From Candidatus Avelusimicrobium facis (GTDB taxonomy: Bacteria > Elusimicrobiota > Elusimicrobia > Elusimicrobiales > Elusimicrobiaceae), in NCBI GenBank assembly GCA_900762815.1, contig CAAFHX010000061.1, forward strand, positions 1 through 22,468: 22,468 bases of DNA. Direction: 5' to 3'. A model generated the notes under the pieces. It had not been told where the DNA came from and did not search any database. It was given only the letters and a program-made list of their open reading frames with translations. Shown in pieces: positions 5,915 through 12,944 of this stretch (positions are counted from its first letter, which is position 1; each line of letters begins with the position of its first letter). Made by a program: the position numbers and the translations under genes.

Positions 5915-7212
5915 AAAAATTAGTATGGCTGGGGGCGCTGTTATGCTTGGCCCTGCCAAGCTGGGCGCAAAAGGAATACGGGCTGCAATTTTCCAGTTTA
6001 ATTAATGACGACTTGACCTTAGAGAGCGCCATCCGCTTGGGATTGGAAAACAACAGCGCGTTCCTGTCTGCCCAACAGGAGATTATCATCGCGGAACAAA
6101 AGGTCAAAGAGGCCAAATTCCGCTTTTTGCCGCAAATTTCGCTGCAAGGCACCGCCACGTGGTATGACTTGGACTATCCCATGGTCTTGCCCGAATCGGT
6201 GGCCAACCGCTTTATCCCCAGCAATTCATTGCTGGAGGATGGCGCCAAACATCAATTCTTCGGCGTGGGCGTCAGCGCGACGCAATACCTCTACACCGGG
6301 GGCCGCTTGCGCAGCACGCTCAAAATGGCGCAGGCCAATTTAAAACAGGCCCAAAGCAAGTACGAATCCGTCAAAAACGCCGTTGTCTTAGACATTAAAA
6401 AAAGCTTCTTCCGCCTGCTTTGCGCGCAGCAAAACCAACAGCTGGCCGCAGCCGTGCAAAAGAAGGCTTCCGTGTACACGCGCGCCATGGCACTCCCGGC
6501 TTGGGACCGTGTGAAAGCGCAATATTTGCAGTCGCGCTTGTCCTCGCTGCAAAATGAGGCCGCCAACGAAGTGCAAAAAGCCCGGCTGGCCATGCTGGTC
6601 AGCCTCAACAAAGAGCTCAACTCCTCCATTTCAGTCAAAGGGGATTTCAAACCCGTAGAGGTCAAGCTGGATTTGCCGCATTTGAATTTGTGGTCTATGG
6701 AGTTCCGCCCCGAGCTCAAAACCGCCATTTATGCCTTGGAGCTGGACACCTTGGCCATTGATTTTGCCCTTTCCCGCCGCTACCCGGACTTGATTTTGAC
6801 CGGCAGCTACGAACGGCTGGGCCCCGATGATTTAGACGATGAAAACAAACAAATTTCCCTGGCGGTGCGCCTGCCGCTGCCGTACAATTTGTCCTCCCAA
6901 ACCGTGCAACGCAAGGCCGAACAAAAACAAAGCACCCTGCGCCGCGCGGCCATAGAAGACAAAATCCGCGTGCAAGTGGCCGAAAATTATGCCGAGCTGG
7001 TGTTTTGGCAAGCCGAAGTCTTTAGCCGCCAACGCGCCTGGCAAGAGGTGCAAAAAACCTTGGCGCAAGCCGAAAAAACGGCCCGCCCGGGCGTGAGCGC
7101 GTTGGAAGCGTTGGACGCGTATTACCAAACCGGTAAAAATTATTACGACGCCGTACGGCATAATTTAGCCTCCAAAGCCGGGCTGGAATGGGCCATCGGA
7201 AAAGATTTATAA
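5911..7212 (+). CDS. TolC-family outer-membrane efflux protein
   Basis: This 433-residue protein has a signal peptide (cut after SWA, residue 19) and the internal duplication of long helical coiled-coil segments and short barrel strands typical of the OEP/TolC family. The first half contains LTLESAIRLGLENN and QYLYTGGRLRSTLKMAQANL. The second contains RRYPDLILTGSYE and SLAVRLPLPYN followed by two long helices. TolC trimers form the outer-membrane exit duct of efflux pumps and type I secretion systems. The usual inner-membrane pump and periplasmic adaptor genes are not in this window, so it may pair with components coded elsewhere or with its neighbours. Its ATG overlaps the HAMP gene stop by 4 bases (ATGA), indicating translational coupling. 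Confidence 0.9.
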   Translation: MKKLVWLGALLCLALPSWAQKEYGLQFSSLINDDLTLESAIRLGLENNSAFLSAQQEIIIAEQKVKEAKFRFLPQISLQGTATWYDLDYPMVLPESVANRFIPSNSLLEDGAKHQFFGVGVSATQYLYTGGRLRSTLKMAQANLKQAQSKYESVKNAVVLDIKKSFFRLLCAQQNQQLAAAVQKKASVYTRAMALPAWDRVKAQYLQSRLSSLQNEAANEVQKARLAMLVSLNKELNSSISVKGDFKPVEVKLDLPHLNLWSMEFRPELKTAIYALELDTLAIDFALSRRYPDLILTGSYERLGPDDLDDENKQISLAVRLPLPYNLSSQTVQRKAEQKQSTLRRAAIEDKIRVQVAENYAELVFWQAEVFSRQRAWQEVQKTLAQAEKTARPGVSALEALDAYYQTGKNYYDAVRHNLASKAGLEWAIGKDL

Positions 7213-7222
7213 CCCTTTTGCG

Positions 7223-7265
7223 CCCTTGCCTGCGCGGCACAAGCCTGCCATACTGTAGGCAAGGG
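7223..7265 (+). promoter_or_regulatory. Inverted repeat around the patatin promoter, possible tolC terminator or attenuator
   Basis: CCCTTGCCT (7223-7231) and AGGCAAGGG (7257-7265) form a perfect 9-bp inverted repeat 10 bases after the tolC stop, followed by ATTTTTA. The left arm contains the predicted -35 and the right arm contains the AAGGG that would serve as the patatin ribosome-binding site. In read-through RNA the hairpin could stop transcription or hide that site; RNA started at the internal promoter lacks the left arm. Confidence 0.5.
7226..7254 (+). promoter_or_regulatory. Predicted promoter of the patatin-TPR pair
   Basis: TTGCCT (7226-7231) and CATACT (7249-7254) are separated by 17 bases, giving an expected start near 7261, just ahead of the start codon at 7275. 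The hexamers resemble those at 4073-4102. Confidence 0.55.
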
Positions 7266-7274
7266 ATTTTTACC

Positions 7275-8225
7275 ATGAAAAAACTCTTTATCTGTTGCGC
7301 CTTGTTGTGTATGTGTATTGCGCCGCTGCAGGCCCTGCCCGTGGTGACGCAGGACGACATTTTGCGCGATTTTTTGTGGGAAGAATTTACTGCCCTGCCC
7401 GCAGACCAGCGGCCCAAGGTGGGGCTGGCTTTGTCAGCCGGCGGCGTGCGCGGGTTTGCCCATGTGGGCGTGCTGGAAGTGCTGCACAATGCCGGTGTGC
7501 CGGTGGACACCCTGGCGGGCACATCCATGGGGGCGGTGGTGGGGTCTTTGTATGCTTCCGGCCTGTCTACCGAGCGCCTGTGGGACATCAGCCAACACAT
7601 GCGTTTGGATAAAATCACCCCGGATTTTAACCTCATGGGGCTGTTAAAACTGCTGTTCTTGCAGCGGCTGCCTTCTTCTAAAAATTTACAATCTTTCTTT
7701 CACGAGCAAATCGGCCATATGCGTTTTGAGGATATGCCCATTCCCTTTGCCACGGCCGCCATGGACATAAAAACCGGGGAGCAGGTGGTCTTTGACTCCG
7801 GCCCGGTGGATATTGCCGTGCGCGCCAGCATGAACCTGCCGGGCGTGTTTGACCCGGTGCCTTACCGCCACCGCTATTTGGTGGACGGAGCCGTGGTCAA
7901 CTATTTGCCCGTCAATTTGGTCAAAGACAAAGGGGCCGATTATATTATCGCCTCGGTAACCCCGCCGGATTTTTATTCCCAAACGCCGCAAAGCGTGGCG
8001 GCCTATCTGCTGCGCGTAGGCGATGTACGCGGCGCGGCCATGATAGAGAACTCGGCCCAGCAGGCCAACTTTGTCATCCAAAACCGGGTCTTGGGGGTGA
8101 ACACCTTGGAGCTGGACAAACTGCACCAAGCCGGCGAAGTGGGCATCCGCTCCGCGGCGAAAAATTTGGAGGCGCTGCAGGAAGATTTACTCCTGTTTGC
8201 GATAGAAGATGTACTTAAAAAATAA
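7275..8225 (+). CDS. Exported patatin-like phospholipase
   Basis: Patatin-like proteins hydrolyse acyl chains from phospholipids with a Ser-Asp dyad. All key elements are present: the Gly-rich oxyanion loop SAGGVRG (54-60), the nucleophile motif GTSMG with S84, and the DGA motif with D204. The ATG at 7275 is preferred to one 29 codons upstream, because it gives a clean Sec signal peptide (about residues 1-20, ending LQA) and avoids overlapping the tolC end. The 316-residue length is near that of bacterial RssA/YlbK relatives, many of which are cytoplasmic; this one should act in the periplasm or at the outer membrane. The TPR gene follows with a 17-base overlap, implying coupled translation and perhaps a joint complex. 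Confidence 0.92.
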   Translation: MKKLFICCALLCMCIAPLQALPVVTQDDILRDFLWEEFTALPADQRPKVGLALSAGGVRGFAHVGVLEVLHNAGVPVDTLAGTSMGAVVGSLYASGLSTERLWDISQHMRLDKITPDFNLMGLLKLLFLQRLPSSKNLQSFFHEQIGHMRFEDMPIPFATAAMDIKTGEQVVFDSGPVDIAVRASMNLPGVFDPVPYRHRYLVDGAVVNYLPVNLVKDKGADYIIASVTPPDFYSQTPQSVAAYLLRVGDVRGAAMIENSAQQANFVIQNRVLGVNTLELDKLHQAGEVGIRSAAKNLEALQEDLLLFAIEDVLKK

Positions 8226-9174
8226 AGGACTCTTTTCCCTGCTGCTTTGTCTGCTCTGCTTGCCCTTGCAAGCGGGATGGTTTGGCTTTAGCCCCAAAGA
8301 CCGCCAGGAATTTGTGCACGCGCGGGACGTCTTTCGCCAAGGCAATTACCCCCAAGCGGTGCAAGAGCTGAGCCAATACATTTATAAAACCAAAAACATC
8401 AAACGCCGCGAGGCCCGCGCTTACCGGCTGCTGGGGGAAAGCTACGAGCACTTAAACCGCCCGGAGAAAGCGTTAGAAACTTATTTGGAAGCCCTGGAAT
8501 TTCACCAAAAAGACATCCCCCTTTTGCTGGCGGCAGCCGCTTTGTACCAACGGACGGAGCTGACGGACCGCTCCATAGAGTTGTATGACCGCGTTTTAAA
8601 ATTAGACCCCGGCCACTTGGAAGCGCTGTCCGGGCAGGCGGAAAATTACATGCGCATCGGATTTTATTCCAAATCCAAACAATACTATGACCAATTTTTC
8701 CAACTTAGTCCGCAAGCCCCGTCCATTCACCGGGCACGTTACGCTTATTCCTTTTTGAAACAGCGCGATTGGGCCAACGCGTTTATCAACATCACCATGG
8801 CCAAAACCGAGGACCCCGAAAAGGCCGACTATTGGCTGCTCAGCGCCCGGGCATATAAGGGGCTGGGCCGGACCGCAGACGCGCTGGCGGATTTGGAGGT
8901 GGCCCTCCTGCTGCAACCCCAACGCGAGGATCTGCGCGCCATAGAAGCCCTTTGGCAATACCAAATGCAAGACTATAACGCCTCTACGCAAACCGCCCAA
9001 GCCATTTTGGCCCGGCAACCGGAGGATGAGCTGGCTTTGTTCACCTTGTATTTAAACTTGCAAAAGCAAGGAAAAACCGCCCAAGCCAAAACCGTGCTGC
9101 GTCAAATACAAGCCTTGGGTCATGATTCCTTTGCCCACCGCTTGAGCAACCAAATCCTTTCCGGCAACAAATAA
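8209..9174 (+). CDS. Exported tetratricopeptide-repeat protein
   Basis: The 321 residues begin with a signal peptide (cut after LQA, residue 22). The rest is an almost unbroken array of TPR helices (about residues 33-315), with clear TPR hallmarks in ALETYLEALEFH, SIELYDRVLKLDPGHLEAL and YKGLGRTADALADLEVALLLQP. I count roughly seven repeats. TPR arrays bind protein partners, and no enzymatic domain is present. The start codon overlaps the patatin gene by 17 bases with only a weak ribosome-binding site, so expression probably depends on coupling. A scaffold or partner role for the phospholipase is an inference from this arrangement. Confidence 0.88.
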   Translation: MYLKNKGLFSLLLCLLCLPLQAGWFGFSPKDRQEFVHARDVFRQGNYPQAVQELSQYIYKTKNIKRREARAYRLLGESYEHLNRPEKALETYLEALEFHQKDIPLLLAAAALYQRTELTDRSIELYDRVLKLDPGHLEALSGQAENYMRIGFYSKSKQYYDQFFQLSPQAPSIHRARYAYSFLKQRDWANAFINITMAKTEDPEKADYWLLSARAYKGLGRTADALADLEVALLLQPQREDLRAIEALWQYQMQDYNASTQTAQAILARQPEDELALFTLYLNLQKQGKTAQAKTVLRQIQALGHDSFAHRLSNQILSGNK

Positions 9175-9193
9175 GCGCGCCCCAAGGACGCGC
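9175..9193. terminator. Weak hairpin between convergent genes
   Basis: GCGCG (9175-9179) pairs with CGCGC (9189-9193), with CC/GG continuing the stem after a mismatch. On the minus strand it is followed by TTATTTGTT, a loose U-tract, so it may end the tldE-like transcript. The plus-strand side lacks a U-tract. Confidence 0.35.
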
Positions 9194-9221
9194 CTATAAG
9201 CGAAATCGTCTTTTCCCTTGC

Positions 9222-10901
9222 TTAGCGGGGCATGGGCACAAACGGTTTCTGCGCGGGTTTGCGCTCCGTAGGCACCAGCTCCATTTCTTCCACCAAAACA
9301 GACGGAGCCACCACCGATATGTTGCGCTCGCCCCAGCTCCCCATTGCAAAGGCTTGGGCATCGTCCCCCGCCGCCGTGATATCGCGCAAACTGCGGGTGG
9401 ATAAAGCGTCAAATTTCAGCCCGTGTACGGTTTCTTTGCGGCCGTCTTGGGTGTACACCCGTTCGGCAAATATTATTTCCGAGGGGACTTCCCTCTCTGT
9501 TTGCGTGACGTCCATAGGCAGCTGCCAAGAGGGCAAAATATAGCAATACGGCAAATCCAGCTCCCGGCAGCGGGCTAAGAGTTTTTCTTCCATTGCCTCG
9601 GCGGAAAGCGCCTGCTTGGGCACAAAGAACAAATTGGTCACATCGGCCCGCGGCCATTCTATAAACATCCGCGCGCGGCCATTGCTCTTTTGCCCCTTTT
9701 GGCTCACGCCCCGCGCCTGCGGCAGCGCGATTAATTTGCCGCCCTTGACCAGCTGCAATTCTTGCGCAGGCACGCCCTCATCATCCACCGGCATAAAGGC
9801 CGTCAGCGGGCGCCCCTTATAGCTGCGCAACTGCGGGCGGTCATATACGTCAAACAGCGCGCTGATCACACGCATGCCCAGCTTGTCTTTGAATTTTCCC
9901 CCGGCGAATTGTTTTTCCAAAAAGGAATCGTCAGACAACCAAGATTTGGTATGGGAAACTTCGGTAGCGAACAAATAATCAAAAAACTTCGCGGCCGCCG
10001 CCGGGCGCAACAGCACCGGGCCGACATAAGGCTCCGCCTCGCCGGCCGTGTACAACTGCTGCGCTTGCTGCAGCAGCTCTTGCACCGTTTTCGTCCAAGC
10101 CGCCGGGTCCGGCGTTTCTTGACGGGAAAGTGCTATACGTTCTTTCAGCCCTTCGCGGTAGCCCTTTCGGGTCCGCAGGACCAAGGTCAGGATCAGCTGG
10201 TCATTGGGACGGGAGATTTGGTAAAAATCACCCAAACTGTCCAAAAAATAGCTGGTCTTTTGCTGAAAAGAAAATTGCACCGAAAATTGCTCAATATACG
10301 GATATTTTTTAGCCGCAGCGGAAAGCTCATCGGCCCACGTTTGGTAAGCAGAAAAGTCCAACGGCGGCAAGCCCGACGCCTCTTCGGCATAAGCGGCCTG
10401 GGGTGCAAAAGAGAAATCCGGCACTTGAGAATGCAGCCCCTTGCGGCGTTTATAGTCCATTTTTTTGTCATACAAGCCCGACGCTTGCACATAAGCCAAA
10501 TCCGTCAGTTTCCACAAGACGCGCCGGATGCCCTCATAACTCACGGGAACCGCCGACACCTGCTTCACCAAAGAAGGGAAGCTATACGCATGGGCATCCA
10601 AAAACCCGGAGCTGTTGTTTTGCGCGTCCCCGGCGTACATATACACCTGCGCCGATAAATTGCTCGTCGGCGCAAGGCGTTGCCCCGGCACGCCAAAGAC
10701 CGAGGAAACACCCGTTTCTTCCGTCTGCGTCAGCCGGTACACCGTAAAAAACGGCTTTACCGCGCCTTTTACACGCAACTGTTTTTTGGTGCGTTGCATT
10801 TCATCCGCCATCGCGCGGAAGTAAACATTTTCCGGCAACGCCTGCGCCGCACTCAAGCCCAGCGGCACACACAAACAAAGTAACATAAAGAGGTTTTTCA
10901 T
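9222..10901 (-). CDS. Exported TldD/PmbA-like protein lacking metal-binding residues (inactive partner)
   Basis: This 559-residue protein has a signal peptide (about 1-22) and aligns by eye with the upstream TldD-like protein near the end: both share DGRKE(A/T)V, then GL, then AADD or AGDD, then GS(C/W)G. The metalloprotease motif is lost. Where the partner has HEVMGH this one has ATEVSH (about 312-317), and the C-terminal Cys ligand is replaced by Trp523 in MGSWG. In the TldD/TldE heterodimer of E. coli, TldE likewise lacks the metal motif and supports the active subunit. I infer the same division here, but in the periplasm. An AAGGAGG lies 7 bases before the ATG, which overlaps the upstream gene by 4 bases (ATGA), so the two are cotranslated. 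Confidence 0.82.
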   Translation of the reverse strand: MKNLFMLLCLCVPLGLSAAQALPENVYFRAMADEMQRTKKQLRVKGAVKPFFTVYRLTQTEETGVSSVFGVPGQRLAPTSNLSAQVYMYAGDAQNNSSGFLDAHAYSFPSLVKQVSAVPVSYEGIRRVLWKLTDLAYVQASGLYDKKMDYKRRKGLHSQVPDFSFAPQAAYAEEASGLPPLDFSAYQTWADELSAAAKKYPYIEQFSVQFSFQQKTSYFLDSLGDFYQISRPNDQLILTLVLRTRKGYREGLKERIALSRQETPDPAAWTKTVQELLQQAQQLYTAGEAEPYVGPVLLRPAAAAKFFDYLFATEVSHTKSWLSDDSFLEKQFAGGKFKDKLGMRVISALFDVYDRPQLRSYKGRPLTAFMPVDDEGVPAQELQLVKGGKLIALPQARGVSQKGQKSNGRARMFIEWPRADVTNLFFVPKQALSAEAMEEKLLARCRELDLPYCYILPSWQLPMDVTQTEREVPSEIIFAERVYTQDGRKETVHGLKFDALSTRSLRDITAAGDDAQAFAMGSWGERNISVVAPSVLVEEMELVPTERKPAQKPFVPMPR

Positions 10902-12595
10902 TTGGTTTCCTCCTTGGCCGCAGGGGCGGGCAATACAGGCGGTTTATAATTACTCTTTTCGCTCTTTTGCATTTCCAAGCTTTCAAACAAAAAGCTGGGG
11001 GCCATATTGCTCTGCGGCACCCATCCCGACAGGGCCCCACAGGAGCCGTTAAATACCTCTTCATCGTCGGCGGCCGCTAAAATTTTATTAAAGCTGGCCA
11101 ACGGCGTACCCACCACATCCAGCCCCCGCACCGCTTCTTTGCGGCCGTCCGGGTAAACCTTGTAGACCAGCTTGGTCTCCAGCTTAAAACTCTGCGGCAG
11201 AAAGGTCCCCGTCAGTGTATACCCGCCGCCCAAATCCTCTACGATATAACCATAGGGTTTGCCTTGGCGTTTGATTTCCGTTAGCAGCATTTTTTCCAGC
11301 TCGGCATACGGCACGGTGCGGGCCGCTTGGGCGCGGATCACGCTCATGCGCGCCTCAGCCCGGTGGCCTAACTCTTTGCGGCCGTGGCCGTTGGAGTGGG
11401 CAAAGCCCCGCACGGGGCTGCTTTGCATTAAAAAGTTCTTCAGCACGCCGTTTTCTATCAATACCACCGGACGGGCTTGTACGCCTTCGTCGTCGTATTC
11501 ATAATGCCCGCGCAACGGCACGCCGTTCCAGGTTTTCATCGTGGGGTCGGCCGTAATGGTAATCAGCGGCGGAATAACCTGCTGGCCCACCTTCCCGGCC
11601 AAGGTTTGGCCGTCATCGGCACTTTTAAAACGGGTGGCCTCTAAGCGGTGCCCCATGACCTCATGCACAAATACCGCCGCGGCATAATTTTTAAGCAGCG
11701 TGGGGGCGCTGTCGGCTTCCCCTTCTTCGGCCACCGAAAGCTGTTGCAGCTCTTGCAAGGAACGCTCCACATCCGCCTGTAGTTGCCGGGGCGTAGGCAG
11801 CTGCGCCACCGAGGATACATCGTAAATCTTGCTGCGGCTGATTTCCAAGCCGTCCTGTCCCCGCCCGGCCACCTCATACATCAGCCGGAGGTAGGCATAC
11901 GGCGTTTTGAGCCGGGTGCCCCGGCTATCAACAAAATAACGGTGCCCCTGCTGGGCCGAAAACGAAAAGGAGCTGCTTAATACATATCCCTTGCCGCTGG
12001 CTAATTTAGAAGCGTTTAACAGCAAGGGCTCTATCTCTTTTAAATCTATTTCTTGTATCGGTTCCTCGCGGCAATACAGACTTTGGGGCGGAAAAACAAA
12101 ATCATCCGATAGGTCCTTGCCCTGTGCCATGGAGCGCACATTGGCCGCCACCCGGCCCCAATCTTGCTGGGCCTGCTCGGCTGCCGTTTGCGTCAAACGC
12201 CACAAAGCCGCCGTAAAAGCTTGCGGCTCTTGGGCCGAAGCTTCCGGCGCGGCGGCGATGGGCAAACGCCAGCGTTCCCCTTCCCCGCGCAAAGCGTGCG
12301 TATTATCAAGCCGGGGGCTGCCCGCGCGCGCCTGCACTTCCAATGCGGCGCCGGTTTGCTCTTGGCGGGAGGCCACCCCGTCATAAGCCACCGAAAGTGC
12401 CTGTTCCTTTTGTTGTTTATAAGTATAGGCCAAATAATAAATAGGGGGCTTTTGTTTTTTTAAAATTCGGAAGTTACGCTTTAGCTCCCGGCTCATCAGC
12501 TGCAAGGGCACTTGGTCTTGCAAACGGCAGTTGCTTTGCCCCCACAGGCCCGCCGTACCCAACAGGCACAGCGCTATTAAAAAGTGTTTTTTCAT
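10898..12595 (-). CDS. Exported TldD-like metalloprotease
   Basis: A 565-residue protein of the TldD/PmbA (modulator of gyrase, PF01523-type) family. The hallmark HExxxH is present as H311-E312-VMG-H316 in AAVFVHEVMGHRLEA, and the distal Cys ligand is C519 in NGSCG. The segment EYDDEGVQARPVVLIENGVL is also typical of TldD. Known TldD proteins are cytoplasmic and degrade unfolded peptides or trim peptide natural products. Here the N-terminus is a signal peptide (about 1-19), so the enzyme should work in the periplasm. A GAGGAG lies 9 bases before the ATG. It is the first gene of a two-gene operon with an inactive homologue. No precursor peptide gene for a RiPP-type substrate is apparent nearby, so a role in periplasmic peptide breakdown is more likely. 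Confidence 0.88.
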   Translation of the reverse strand: MKKHFLIALCLLGTAGLWGQSNCRLQDQVPLQLMSRELKRNFRILKKQKPPIYYLAYTYKQQKEQALSVAYDGVASRQEQTGAALEVQARAGSPRLDNTHALRGEGERWRLPIAAAPEASAQEPQAFTAALWRLTQTAAEQAQQDWGRVAANVRSMAQGKDLSDDFVFPPQSLYCREEPIQEIDLKEIEPLLLNASKLASGKGYVLSSSFSFSAQQGHRYFVDSRGTRLKTPYAYLRLMYEVAGRGQDGLEISRSKIYDVSSVAQLPTPRQLQADVERSLQELQQLSVAEEGEADSAPTLLKNYAAAVFVHEVMGHRLEATRFKSADDGQTLAGKVGQQVIPPLITITADPTMKTWNGVPLRGHYEYDDEGVQARPVVLIENGVLKNFLMQSSPVRGFAHSNGHGRKELGHRAEARMSVIRAQAARTVPYAELEKMLLTEIKRQGKPYGYIVEDLGGGYTLTGTFLPQSFKLETKLVYKVYPDGRKEAVRGLDVVGTPLASFNKILAAADDEEVFNGSCGALSGWVPQSNMAPSFLFESLEMQKSEKSNYKPPVLPAPAAKEETK

Positions 12596-12624
12596 CTGAA
12601 TTTTCTCCTCACAAATTATATTTT

Positions 12625-12633
12625 ATTGTAGCA
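12625..12633 (-). promoter_or_regulatory. Possible extended -10 promoter of the TldD-like operon
   Basis: On the minus strand TGCTACAAT fits the extended -10 pattern TGnTAnnnT, 30 bases before the start codon. A second -10-like TATAAT lies at plus 12615-12620 but would leave almost no leader. No good -35 accompanies either. Confidence 0.4.
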
Positions 12634-12652
12634 CAAACGGACTTCTTTTTGT

Positions 12653-12682
12653 TTGTGGCGCAGAGAGCAAATTTGATATGAT
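12653..12682 (+). promoter_or_regulatory. Predicted tRNA-Thr promoter
   Basis: TTGTGG (12653-12658) and TATGAT (12677-12682) are 18 bases apart, with the expected start about 10 bases before the tRNA 5' end. Confidence 0.5.
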
Positions 12683-12699
12683 AAATAAAAGGAAACAAT

Positions 12700-12772
12700 G
12701 CCGAGATAGCTCAATTGGTAGAGCACTCGCCTTGTAAGCGAAAGGTTGTGGGTTCAAGTCCCATTCTCGGCT
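12700..12772 (+). tRNA. tRNA-Thr (anticodon TGT)
   Basis: A complete cloverleaf of 73 nt can be drawn. The acceptor stem GCCGAGA pairs with TCTCGGC, the D arm is GCTC/GAGC around AATTGGTA, the anticodon loop CTTGTAA gives TGT (reads ACA), and the T arm GTGGG/CCCAT carries TTCAAGT. The outermost anticodon-stem pair is a C-A mismatch. The 3' CCA is not encoded, and the discriminator base is T. A run of T follows directly (12772-12777). Confidence 0.96.
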
Positions 12773-12781
12773 TTTTTCTTC

Positions 12782-12886
12782 GGATTTTAGTTTACTGCGT
12801 TGTTGCAGGCTTCTTCGGATACCTCGGGCTCCGCCCTTTTACAGTATACGCTCAGTCGCCTGCGCCTAGCAGTAAAACTAAAATCC
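12782..12886. repeat. 105-bp imperfect palindrome after tRNA-Thr
   Basis: GGATTTTAGTTTACTGC (12782-12798) is matched in inverse by GCAGTAAAACTAAAATCC (12869-12886) with one extra A, and GCAGGC (12805-12810) by GCCTGC (12858-12863). The inner part is GC-rich and can form further small stems. It holds no gene and fills the space between the tRNA and terC. It could be a MITE-type insertion beside a tRNA gene, or a structured leader of terC. I saw no fit to the yybP-ykoY manganese riboswitch often found before alx/terC genes. Confidence 0.6.
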
Positions 12887-12944
12887 TGTGAAAATATGAA
12901 GCAGCTGAATGTTTTAAAACGCTACCCGCTTTAGGAGCCCCCGC

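Noticed and set aside
7188..7274. Upstream ATG for the patatin gene adding 29 residues
   Set aside because: It would overlap tolC, place the predicted promoter inside the coding region and bury the signal peptide.
9762..10658. 298-codon frame on the plus strand opposite the TldE-like gene
   Set aside because: It is long only because of GC-rich codon bias opposite a real gene. It is Arg- and His-rich, with no signal, domain or ribosome-binding site.
12887..12944. yybP-ykoY manganese riboswitch before the TerC/Alx-family gene
   Set aside because: I looked for its conserved purine-rich core segments in the leader and upstream palindrome and found none.
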